Positions 1 through 5,961 of a DNA stretch of 6,027 nucleotides are shown piece after piece. The first letter of the stretch is position 1. Every line of letters begins with the position of its first letter. This DNA is from Gammaproteobacteria bacterium. GTDB taxonomy: Bacteria; Pseudomonadota; Gammaproteobacteria; Steroidobacterales; Steroidobacteraceae. The stretch is taken from the NCBI GenBank assembly GCA_027451085.1, contig DAIDKA010000124.1:1-6027 (forward strand). The letters run 5' to 3'. Position numbers and translations under genes: made by a program. Below the pieces are notes generated by a model that did not search any database, was not told where the DNA came from, and saw only the letters and a program-made list of their open reading frames with translations.

Positions 1-228
1 ATGCTCCTCCCGGATCTGCGCATCGCTCCAGCGGCCAGGGCGGTAGAACTTCAACACCAGCATCCCGCCAGGGGTCCCCAGCTGGTACACGCGGTTTTCA
101 TAGGAATTCAGCGCCAGCAGCCGGCCATCGGCTTCAATGCCCACCGATGCGGCCGCATCCAGCACCATTTCGGGACCAAGGCTTGCGAAAGGCCGTTTGC
201 CGGCAGCCGGGGAGCGGTGGGATTTCAT
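1..228 (-). CDS. srkA: Stress response kinase A (SrkA/YihE/RdoA), N-terminal part, runs off the window
   Basis: This is the first 76 codons of a minus-strand gene that continues beyond the left edge. SrkA is a cytoplasmic Ser/Thr protein kinase of the aminoglycoside-phosphotransferase-like fold. In E. coli it belongs to the Cpx envelope-stress regulon and protects against oxidative and envelope damage. Two blocks identify it: LNSYENRVYQLG (residues 40-51) and LKFYRPGRWSDAQIREEH (59-76). Both closely match the N-lobe of E. coli YihE as I recall it. K60 sits where the ATP-binding lysine of this fold is expected. The ATG at 226-228 is the only start codon in this frame within the upstream gap, and no strong ribosome binding site precedes it. 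The first 18 or so residues are basic and variable, as usual in the family. The gene is divergent from galE. The kinase catalytic loop lies outside the window, so activity cannot be judged. Confidence 0.88.
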   Translation of the reverse strand, partial: MKSHRSPAAGKRPFASLGPEMVLDAAASVGIEADGRLLALNSYENRVYQLGTPGGMLVLKFYRPGRWSDAQIREEH

Positions 229-270
229 GGCAGAATAAGCGACATCTCGATGGAAGGGGCTTGGAGCAAC

Positions 271-1263
271 ATGGCTGGCGGATCGATTCTGGTGACGGGC
301 GGAGCGGGCTATATCGGCAGCCACGTGGTGCTGCAGCTGCGCGAGCGTGGTGAACGGGTCATCGTGCTGGACGATCTTTCACGCGGCTTCCGCCAGGCCG
401 TGCGCGACACGCCGCTCACGATCGGCAACGTCGGCGACCGCGAGGTCGTGTCCAACCTGCTGCGCAGCCACGCGGTGGATACCGTGATGCATTTTGCGGC
501 ATATACCATCGTGCCCGAATCCGTGCGCGAGCCGCTGAAGTACTACGGCAACAACACCTGCGCCACGCGCAGCCTGCTGCAAAGCTGCGCGGAACACGGC
601 GTGAAGCACTTTGTGTTCTCATCCACCGCCGCAGTATACGGGACGCCCACCGCAGAGATCTGCGACGAGAACTCCCCCACGGCCCCCATCAATCCCTACG
701 GCACCTCCAAGCTGATGTCGGAATGGACCTTGAGGGACCTCTCGGCGGCCAGCGACCTGCGCTATGCCGCGCTGCGGTATTTCAACGTGGCGGGTTCCGA
801 CACCCGCGGGCGCATCGGGCAGTCCACCCCCAACGCCACCTTGCTGATCAAGGTCGCCTGCGAGCATGTGGTCGGCAAACGCCCCCACCTGTGCATCTTC
901 GGCACCGATTATCCGACCCCGGACGGCACCGGCGTGCGCGACTACATCCACGTGGAGGACCTTGCCACGGCCCATCTGGCCTCGCTCGACCACCTGCGTC
1001 GCGGAGGCGCCAGCACCGTGATGAACGTCGGTTACGGCCACGGCTACAGCGTGCGCGAGGTGCTCGACAGCGTGGCGCGCGTGTCCGGCCGGAAGCTCGT
1101 GATCCGGGAGGAGCCCCGCCGTGCAGGCGATCCTTCCACCCTGGTGGCCAAGGCGCAGAGAATCCGCGACCTCACCGGCTGGCAGCCAAGGCTCGACGAC
1201 CTGGACACCATCGTGAGCAACTCGCTGGCCTGGGAGCGCAAGCTGCTGCAGGAACCCTGGTAG
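271..1263 (+). CDS. galE: UDP-glucose 4-epimerase GalE
   Basis: GalE interconverts UDP-glucose and UDP-galactose in the cytoplasm with tightly bound NAD. It supplies the Leloir pathway and cell-surface glycan synthesis. The 330-residue protein has the usual family length. It is an extended short-chain dehydrogenase: Rossmann loop GGAGYIGSHVV (residues 10-20), NAD-ribose region VLDDLSRG (32-39), HFAAYTIVPESV (74-85), FSSTAAVYG (116-124), catalytic YxxxK at Y143/K147, YFNVAG (170-175), and the substrate-binding stretch IFGTDYPTPDGT (209-220) followed by RDYIHVEDLA (223-232). The residue matching catalytic Ser124 of E. coli GalE is Thr119. The reading frame stays open back to base 1, but that part overlaps srkA antisense and has no homology. 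ATG 271 is preferred because the Rossmann strand begins at once and GGAG lies at 263-266, a rather short four bases upstream; ATG 250 would add seven residues. Whether it also accepts N-acetylated sugars cannot be told. Confidence 0.93.
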   Translation: MAGGSILVTGGAGYIGSHVVLQLRERGERVIVLDDLSRGFRQAVRDTPLTIGNVGDREVVSNLLRSHAVDTVMHFAAYTIVPESVREPLKYYGNNTCATRSLLQSCAEHGVKHFVFSSTAAVYGTPTAEICDENSPTAPINPYGTSKLMSEWTLRDLSAASDLRYAALRYFNVAGSDTRGRIGQSTPNATLLIKVACEHVVGKRPHLCIFGTDYPTPDGTGVRDYIHVEDLATAHLASLDHLRRGGASTVMNVGYGHGYSVREVLDSVARVSGRKLVIREEPRRAGDPSTLVAKAQRIRDLTGWQPRLDDLDTIVSNSLAWERKLLQEPW

Positions 1264-1294
1264 CAGCAAGCCGGGCCGGCCGGTCACCGACCCA

Positions 1295-2368
1295 TCACCG
1301 TCCGGAAGATACCAGCAGGTAGAACACCACTCCGCCCGCCACCAGCGCATAAGCGGCAATGCAGGCGCCCCAGCCCACGGCGGGGGTGTAGAACCGGTCC
1401 CGGTGGCGTTGCACCTGCACATCGACCAGCTGATAGATGACCGCCGCCCCCGCCAGTGCAGTGACAAACTCCAGCGATGACCGATACCAGGCGCCTTCAA
1501 GGTACAAACGCTTCAGTACCGCGTTGGCCGCAAACATCCCGATCCAGGCATTCAGGTACAGTGGAAAAGACACTCCGCCCAGCCATCGGGCCAGGGGGCC
1601 GCGTGGTACCGGTACTGCCAGCAGCAACACCAGTACCACAGCAAAGACCGGCGCCAGGAACCAGTACCAGTACGCAGTGGTACCCCACATCGACCATGCG
1701 GAAACCCACATCAACAGTGCCGATCCCGCCAGCAACAACGTCAGCGCCACGCGCACCGGCCAGTGCCGGTGCCAGCCGGGATGCCGGGCGGCGCCAACCG
1801 CCGCCAGCACGCCAAAACCCACGGCGCCATACGGCGTGTTCGCCAGGTACAGCAAGGCCGCAATGCCGGCCCATGCGATCACCGACCGGCCAAAGGGCGC
1901 CAGGATGATCAACAGCGGCGCGGCCAGATAGAACTGTTCCTCGACCGCGAGACTCCAGAAATGGTTCCCCGTGCCCTTCAATGGCATCTGCGCCAGCGCT
2001 GCCAATGCATTCGGCTTCAGTGAAAACCACTCGTGGGTAAAGGTCAGGTCATACACCAGAAACTGCGACCATCGTGGTGAACGGTGCGGCTCAAACACGA
2101 AACTAGTCAGATACAGCGCAGTTACCGCCAGGAAGTAAGGAATCCAGATACGTGCGGAGCGGTTGTAGTAAAACCGCCCAAGTCCCGAGATCGGCGTACG
2201 CAACACAATTCCACCAATCAACCAGCCACTCAGGGCAAAAAAAACCTGCACCGCGAGGTTCCCGGCCTGATCCCAGGCTAAGGTCCCCAGATGATTCAGC
2301 AGCACCGCCGCGGCAAGCACGAATCGCAGCACGTCGAATGCGCCATATTCCTCACGATCAGTCGCCAT
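1295..2368 (-). CDS. Membrane acyltransferase, acyltransferase-3 (OafA/YrhL-like) family
   Basis: This is a 357-residue polytopic inner-membrane protein with about ten hydrophobic segments. The family transfers acyl groups, commonly acetyl, to sugars of lipopolysaccharide, capsule, peptidoglycan or other glycans on the outer face of the membrane. Family marks are the R-X10-H motif (R15, H26 in LRFVLAAAVLLNHLG), QVFFALSGWLIGG (41-53), the basic loop YYNRSARIWIPYF (67-79) and WSLAVEEQFYL (138-148). There is no C-terminal SGNH esterase domain, so this is the stand-alone form. The late motif, usually S-Y-x-LYL-x-H, reads SFPLYLNAW here (267-275) with Asn for His. ATG 2368 is chosen because GGGAG (minus strand, 2377-2381) lies eight bases upstream; GTG at 2371 would add one residue. 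It is convergent with galE and divergent from glrK. Codon use looks a little less GC-biased than in glrKR by eye, which may hint at later acquisition. The acceptor is unknown. Confidence 0.88.
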   Translation of the reverse strand: MATDREEYGAFDVLRFVLAAAVLLNHLGTLAWDQAGNLAVQVFFALSGWLIGGIVLRTPISGLGRFYYNRSARIWIPYFLAVTALYLTSFVFEPHRSPRWSQFLVYDLTFTHEWFSLKPNALAALAQMPLKGTGNHFWSLAVEEQFYLAAPLLIILAPFGRSVIAWAGIAALLYLANTPYGAVGFGVLAAVGAARHPGWHRHWPVRVALTLLLAGSALLMWVSAWSMWGTTAYWYWFLAPVFAVVLVLLLAVPVPRGPLARWLGGVSFPLYLNAWIGMFAANAVLKRLYLEGAWYRSSLEFVTALAGAAVIYQLVDVQVQRHRDRFYTPAVGWGACIAAYALVAGGVVFYLLVSSGR

Positions 2369-2376
2369 CACGCCGT

Positions 2377-2381
2377 CTCCC
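2377..2381 (-). promoter_or_regulatory. Ribosome binding site of the acyltransferase gene
   Basis: GGGAG on the minus strand lies eight bases before ATG 2368 and five bases before GTG 2371. This spacing favours the ATG but does not exclude the GTG start. Confidence 0.6.
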
Positions 2382-2392
2382 GCGCTGGCGCC

Positions 2393-2408
2393 TGGCCTTC
2401 AGACCGCA
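2393..2408 (+). promoter_or_regulatory. Possible sigma-54 -24/-12 element upstream of glrK
   Basis: TGGCCTTCAGACCGCA has GG and GC dinucleotides separated by exactly ten bases, plus the flanking T, C and A of the consensus TGGCAC-N5-TTGCA. It lacks the TT before GC and the AC after TGGC. One such match in a 125-base spacer can easily occur by chance. It would fit autoregulation by the sigma-54 activator GlrR, but that is inference. Confidence 0.2.
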
Positions 2409-2422
2409 GGCGCAGACGCAGG
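2405..2422 (+). repeat. Three tandem CGCAGR hexamers
   Basis: CGCAGG, CGCAGA and CGCAGG follow each other without gap in the non-coding spacer. They could be half-sites for a regulator or simple slippage products. No known motif is recognised. Confidence 0.4.
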
Positions 2423-2441
2423 CAAGTAAGGCGTGAGTATG

Positions 2442-2470
2442 ACACGGTGTACCCAGGTCGCACCCGGGGT
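2442..2470. promoter_or_regulatory. Cluster of three short palindromes upstream of glrK
   Basis: ACAC-G-GTGT (2442-2450) and ACCC-G-GGGT (2462-2470) are perfect nine-base inverted repeats with a single central G. Between them lies the weaker ACC-CA-GGT (2451-2458). The outer centres are 20 bases apart, about two helical turns, so a dimeric regulator could bind both on one face of the DNA. The cluster ends 23 bases before the glrK start, a position suited to a repressor operator. The sites do not match the TGTC-N10-GACA sites reported for E. coli GlrR. Confidence 0.25.
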
Positions 2471-2493
2471 CTTCAGGAAGTAGAATATTAAGG

Positions 2494-3975
2494 ATGCGTT
2501 CCTTCTGGCCCAAATCGCTGAGCGGCCTCATGCTGCTCGGCGTGGCGCTGATCGCCGTGCCGCTGCTGTCTGCGGTGCTGCACGCCGCCTTCATGATCCA
2601 GCAGCTCACCGACGCCAGCCGCCAGGCTGCCGTGGCCGGTATCGGCGCCACCCGCGCCAGCGAGGACCTCACCGCCGAGATCCTGCTGCAGGAACGTTCG
2701 GCCCGCCTGTACCAGGTGCTCAACGATCCGAAGCTGCTGGACGCCTACCGCGGACATGACGCCCGTCTGACCACGGCACTGCGTCAGCTCAGCGCACAAC
2801 TGGAGTCACCCGCCGCCCACCAGGCGCTGGCACAGATGCGGACCCTGCAGGGCGAAATCGACGCCCAGGTTCTCGCCTCCAGCCCCTCGTCCGGGGATAT
2901 CGGCGCCGCCATTGCCCGGTTCCCTGATCTCTCCGCCCTGGCCTTGCGCATCACCGACCTGTCGAACGCCGAGATCGATGCACGCATGGCACAGATCCAG
3001 GGCCGCACCGGCCGTTCCCAGCGCCGGCTGCTGCTGCAGACCGCGCTGCTGATCCCGCTGGCGCTGGCGGCGGCCCTGGGGCTTGCCTTCGGCATCGGCC
3101 GGCCGCTGCGGCACATCGATCGCGCCATCAGCGAACTGGGCCAGGGCAACCTCGCGCGCTCCATCAACGTGCGCGGCCCCAGCGACATCGCCCGGCTGGG
3201 CGCACAGCTGGAATGGCTGCGCCGGCGCCTGCTCGACTACACCGAGGACCGCAACCGCTTCCTGCGGCACATGTCGCACGAACTGAAGACGCCGCTCGCC
3301 AACATCCGCGAGGGCACTGACCTGCTGCTCGACGGCGCGGTCGGGGAGCTGGACGGCAACCAGCGCGAGGTCGCCGGCATCCTGCGTGAAAACGGCCTGA
3401 AGCTGCAGCGCCTGATTGAAAACCTGCTGTCCTTCAGCGCCTGGCAGAACAGCAGCGTGGGCCTGGAGACCTCGGAATTCCGGTTGCGCCCGCTGGTCAA
3501 ACAGGTACTGGAGAACCAGCAGCTCACCCTGCTCAGCCAGCGCGTGCGGCTGGAGGTCAAGATCGATGACATCACCCTGAAGGCCGACCGCGGAAAAATG
3601 CGCCTGATCCTGGACAACCTGCTTTCCAATGCCATCAAGTACTCCCCCAAGGGCGGCGCCATCTACATGTCCGCCGCCACTGAGGACGGGCAGCTGCTGC
3701 TGGACGTGGCCGACTGCGGCCCCGGTATCGCGCCGGAAGAGCGCGCCCATATATTCGACGCCTTCTATACCGGCACCGCGGCCCGCGGCAGCAGCCTGAA
3801 GGGCACGGGCATCGGCCTGTCGGTGGTGCTGGAGTTCGTCACGGCCCATGGCGGCATGGTGTCGATCATCGACGGCCAGTTCCCCGGGGCGCATTTCCGC
3901 ATCAGCATGCCGCTGGCGCCGCAGCAGTCGCAGGCCGCGGCGGCTGCGGGCAAGGAGCAGGTGCATGCGGCCTGA
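2494..3975 (+). CDS. glrK: Sensor histidine kinase GlrK (QseE/YfhK type)
   Basis: GlrK is an inner-membrane sensor kinase that autophosphorylates on histidine and passes the phosphate to GlrR. The 493-residue protein has a first membrane helix at about 11-34, a periplasmic alpha-helical sensor region (35-177) and a second helix (178-201). HAMP (about 202-250) and the HisKA domain follow, with FLRHMSHELKTPL and phospho-acceptor H262. The ATPase domain has an N box with N379 (DNLLSNAIKYS), a G1 box DCGPGI (407-412) and a G2 box GTGIGL (437-442). The run MSHELKTPLANIREGTDLL closely resembles E. coli GlrK, as does the N-terminus (basic, then W-P, then S-L). The sensor region is helical, with no PAS or Cache signature visible. 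The C-terminus carries an Ala/Gln-rich tail. In-frame sequence upstream reaches a stop at 2440-2442 with no other ATG, GTG or TTG, so ATG 2494 is firm. Its Shine-Dalgarno is poor: AGGAAG lies 13 bases away. Confidence 0.93.
   Translation: MRSFWPKSLSGLMLLGVALIAVPLLSAVLHAAFMIQQLTDASRQAAVAGIGATRASEDLTAEILLQERSARLYQVLNDPKLLDAYRGHDARLTTALRQLSAQLESPAAHQALAQMRTLQGEIDAQVLASSPSSGDIGAAIARFPDLSALALRITDLSNAEIDARMAQIQGRTGRSQRRLLLQTALLIPLALAAALGLAFGIGRPLRHIDRAISELGQGNLARSINVRGPSDIARLGAQLEWLRRRLLDYTEDRNRFLRHMSHELKTPLANIREGTDLLLDGAVGELDGNQREVAGILRENGLKLQRLIENLLSFSAWQNSSVGLETSEFRLRPLVKQVLENQQLTLLSQRVRLEVKIDDITLKADRGKMRLILDNLLSNAIKYSPKGGAIYMSAATEDGQLLLDVADCGPGIAPEERAHIFDAFYTGTAARGSSLKGTGIGLSVVLEFVTAHGGMVSIIDGQFPGAHFRISMPLAPQQSQAAAAAGKEQVHAA
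3952..3957 (+). promoter_or_regulatory. Ribosome binding site of the QseG-like gene, inside glrK
   Basis: AAGGAG sits inside the last codons of glrK, seven bases before ATG 3965. This fixes the start of the lipoprotein gene and rejects the longer open frame that reaches back to 3848. Confidence 0.85.
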
Positions 3976-4597
3976 ATCCATCATCACGCGCCTGCGCCCG
4001 GCCGGTGCCGCACTGTGCGGGATGCTGCTGGCCATGCTGCCGGGGTGCTCGGTGCTGGACACTCACACCGGACCGATCCGCAATCCCGCCGACGAGCAGA
4101 CCGTGATCCAGGCCACCGCGCTCTCGGCAGACCTGGCCGCGCTGCAGCGCCTGCTCCAGGCGCCAGCCGCGGACCAGGCCGAACTGCTGGCCGCGGCGCA
4201 GAGAGACTATGAAGCCAGCCCCTCGCCGGGTCACCAGCTGCGCTACGCCCTGATGCTCGCAACGCCAGGACACCGGGGCGTCAACCCGGGCCGGGCTGAG
4301 CAGCTGCTGCAGCCACTGGCCACGTTGCCGGGCCGGGCGCTGAGTCCCGGCGAGCAGGCGCTCGCCATCGTGGCGCTGCAGAACGTGGAACATTCCCTGG
4401 CCCTGGATGCCGACAACGAGCGCCTGACGCAGAACCTGGCCGACCGCAGCGAACATGAACATTCTGTCGCCAATGGCCGACGTTTACAGCAGGAACTCGA
4501 CGAAAATGCGAAATTACGCAAGGACCTGGAAGAGGCCAAGGCAAAACTTGACGCCATTGCCGACATAGAGCGTGGCGCGGCCCGTTCCGCCCCTTGA
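3965..4597 (+). CDS. qseG: QseG-like outer-membrane lipoprotein of the GlrKR operon
   Basis: This is a 210-residue predicted lipoprotein. A basic N-terminus and hydrophobic stretch (about 13-25) end in the lipobox LPGC with C28. Ser at +2 predicts export to the outer membrane by Lol. The middle (45-145) is helical and Ala/Leu/Gln-rich. Residues 150-203 form a charged heptad-like region, probably a coiled coil, ending in KLDAIADIERGAARSAP. That tail resembles E. coli QseG, which ends its helical part with a similar KLENLTDIERQLSTRKP as I recall it. In enterobacteria QseG is encoded between glrK and glrR and is needed for full kinase signalling through contact with GlrK. Overall similarity outside the tail is low, so assignment rests on position, lipobox and tail. 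It overlaps glrK by 11 bases, which implies translational coupling. Confidence 0.75.
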   Translation: MRPESIITRLRPAGAALCGMLLAMLPGCSVLDTHTGPIRNPADEQTVIQATALSADLAALQRLLQAPAADQAELLAAAQRDYEASPSPGHQLRYALMLATPGHRGVNPGRAEQLLQPLATLPGRALSPGEQALAIVALQNVEHSLALDADNERLTQNLADRSEHEHSVANGRRLQQELDENAKLRKDLEEAKAKLDAIADIERGAARSAP

Positions 4598-4603
4598 ATC
4601 CGC

Positions 4604-4608
4604 AGGAG
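4604..4608 (+). promoter_or_regulatory. Ribosome binding site of glrR
   Basis: AGGAG lies nine bases before GTG 4618 and decides the start. The in-frame TTG at 4594, which overlaps the qseG stop codon as TTGA, has no such site. Confidence 0.75.
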
Positions 4609-4617
4609 TTTCGATCC

Positions 4618-5961
4618 GTGAACAACAGCAAGCGCAAAGCCAAGATCCTCGTCGTGGACGATGACCCGGGGCTGTTGCGGCTGCTGACCATCCGCCTGCG
4701 CGCGGAAAGCTACGACGTCGAGGCTGTCGAAGGCGGCCCGCAGGCGCTGGCCGCGGCCACCCGCTTCCGTCCCGACCTGGTGATCACCGACCTGCGCATG
4801 GAGCCCATGGATGGCATCTCGCTCCTGAAGGAACTGCAGATGCGCTGGCCCGGTCTCAAGGCCATCATGCTGACCGCACATGGCACCATTCCCGACGCCG
4901 TGCAGGCCACGCAGATGGGCGCGTTCGGCTTCCTCACCAAGCCGGTGGAAAAGCAGGAACTGCTGGACCAGGTGCAGAAAGCACTGCGCATCTCCGGCTT
5001 CGGCGCCTCGGACGAAGACTGGCGCGCCGAGATCATCACCCGCAGCTCCGTCATGGAGGAAAAGCTGGCGCAGGCGCACATGGTCGCCGGCACCGACGCG
5101 CGCGTGCTGATCACCGGCGAAAGCGGCACCGGCAAGGAACTGCTGGCGCGCGCCATCCACCGCGCCAGCTCCCGCCGCAACCGCGAGTTCGTCGCGGTCA
5201 ACTGCAGCGCCATGGCCGAGGACCTGCTGGAGTCGGAGCTGTTCGGGCACGAGAAAGGTTCCTTCACCGGCGCAGTGCGCCAGCACCAGGGCCTGTTCCG
5301 CGCCGCCGATGGCGGCACGCTGATGCTCGACGAGCTCGGCGACATGCCCATGCGCCTGCAGGTCAAACTGCTGCGGGTGCTGCAGGAGAACATCGTGCGC
5401 CCGGTCGGCGGCACCACCGGCATCAGCATCAATGTCCGAGTGATCTCCGCCACCCACCGCGACCTTCCCGCCCTCATGCAGGCCGGACAGTTCCGCGAGG
5501 ACCTGTACTACCGCCTGAACGTGGTCCACATAGAAATGCCCCCGCTCAACCGCCGCCGCGAGGACATTCCGATGCTGGTGGCGCACTTCCTGGCACAGAT
5601 GACCCAGGAGAACGGGCAGCGCAAGATCTACGCGCCCGAGGCCGTGGAACTGCTCGCCACCGCCGACTGGCCCGGCAACATCCGCCAGCTGCAGAACGTG
5701 GTGCGCCAGAACGTCGCCCTGTCCCAGACTCCCATCATCCCGGTGGAACTGGTGCAGCAATCCCTGGGTGGCGGCCCCGCCCACCTGCCCTCCTTTGACG
5801 AGGCGCGGGATGAGTTCACCCGCAGCTACCTGTCGCAGATCCTGCAGATCACCGGTGGCAATGTCAGCCAGGCGGCGCGCCTGGCCAAGCGCAACCGCAC
5901 CGACTTCTACAAGCTCCTGGGCCGGCACCAGCTGACGCCGGAGGAGTTCAAGCAGCGCTAG
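4618..5961 (+). CDS. glrR: Sigma-54-dependent response regulator GlrR (QseF/YfhA type)
   Basis: GlrR is a cytoplasmic NtrC-family activator. Phosphorylated by GlrK, it forms an ATPase ring that opens sigma-54 promoters. The 447 residues compare with about 444 in E. coli. The receiver (8-122) has acidic D14/D15, phospho-acceptor D58 (TDLRM), T86 and K108, and reads VDDDPGLL and LTAHGTIPDAVQATQ much as E. coli GlrR does. The AAA+ domain (about 140-382) has Walker A GESGTGKE (167-174), the sigma-54 contact loop GSFTGA (214-219), Walker B LMLDE (235-239), sensor I region SATHRDL (277-283) and the sensor II arginine R356 in WPGNIRQL. A Fis-type helix-turn-helix covers about 400-437, with GNVSQAARLAKRNRTDFYKLL close to the E. 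coli sequence. All catalytic residues are present. GTG 4618 is chosen for its AGGAG site; starting at TTG 4594 would add eight residues with no homology. It follows the lipoprotein gene after 20 bases. Target genes are not in this window. Confidence 0.94.
   Translation: MNNSKRKAKILVVDDDPGLLRLLTIRLRAESYDVEAVEGGPQALAAATRFRPDLVITDLRMEPMDGISLLKELQMRWPGLKAIMLTAHGTIPDAVQATQMGAFGFLTKPVEKQELLDQVQKALRISGFGASDEDWRAEIITRSSVMEEKLAQAHMVAGTDARVLITGESGTGKELLARAIHRASSRRNREFVAVNCSAMAEDLLESELFGHEKGSFTGAVRQHQGLFRAADGGTLMLDELGDMPMRLQVKLLRVLQENIVRPVGGTTGISINVRVISATHRDLPALMQAGQFREDLYYRLNVVHIEMPPLNRRREDIPMLVAHFLAQMTQENGQRKIYAPEAVELLATADWPGNIRQLQNVVRQNVALSQTPIIPVELVQQSLGGGPAHLPSFDEARDEFTRSYLSQILQITGGNVSQAARLAKRNRTDFYKLLGRHQLTPEEFKQR

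Larger units (their letters stand above)
2369..2493. promoter_or_regulatory. Divergent promoter region between the acyltransferase gene and glrK
   Basis: This 125-base spacer must hold the promoters of both flanking genes, unless the acyltransferase is read from within glrK. It contains three tandem CGCAGR hexamers (2405-2422), a sigma-54-like pair of elements (2393-2408), and three short palindromes (2442-2470) just upstream of glrK. A TAGAAT hexamer (2481-2486) matches the sigma-70 -10 box at five of six positions, but no good -35 box lies at the right distance. No sigma-70 promoter is convincing on the minus strand. There is no sign of a GlmY-like small RNA, which sits next to glrK in enterobacteria. 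Confidence 0.55.

Noticed and set aside
1..270. N-terminal extension of galE back to base 1
   Set aside because: The extra 90 codons lie antisense to srkA, whose protein motifs are unmistakable, and the GalE Rossmann fold begins right after ATG 271.
263..275. Possible sigma-54 element at the galE start
   Set aside because: The GG and GC are nine bases apart instead of ten, and the element overlaps the start codon.
1264..1294. GGCCGGCC palindrome (1274-1281) between galE and the acyltransferase gene as a terminator
   Set aside because: It has no loop and no T run follows on either strand; short GC palindromes are expected in this composition.
619..1500. 293-codon minus-strand frame opposite galE and the end of the acyltransferase gene
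   Set aside because: It overlaps two well supported genes and has no recognisable domain.
2806..4062. 418-codon minus-strand open frame opposite glrK
   Set aside because: It is a shadow of the kinase gene with the same Gln/Ala/Val-rich composition, no motif and no ribosome binding site of note.
4243..5928. 561-codon minus-strand open frame opposite qseG and glrR
   Set aside because: It lies antisense to a clearly conserved regulator. Its composition is rich in Gln, Val, His, Gly and Ala, typical of shadow frames in GC-rich DNA, and it shows no domain motif.
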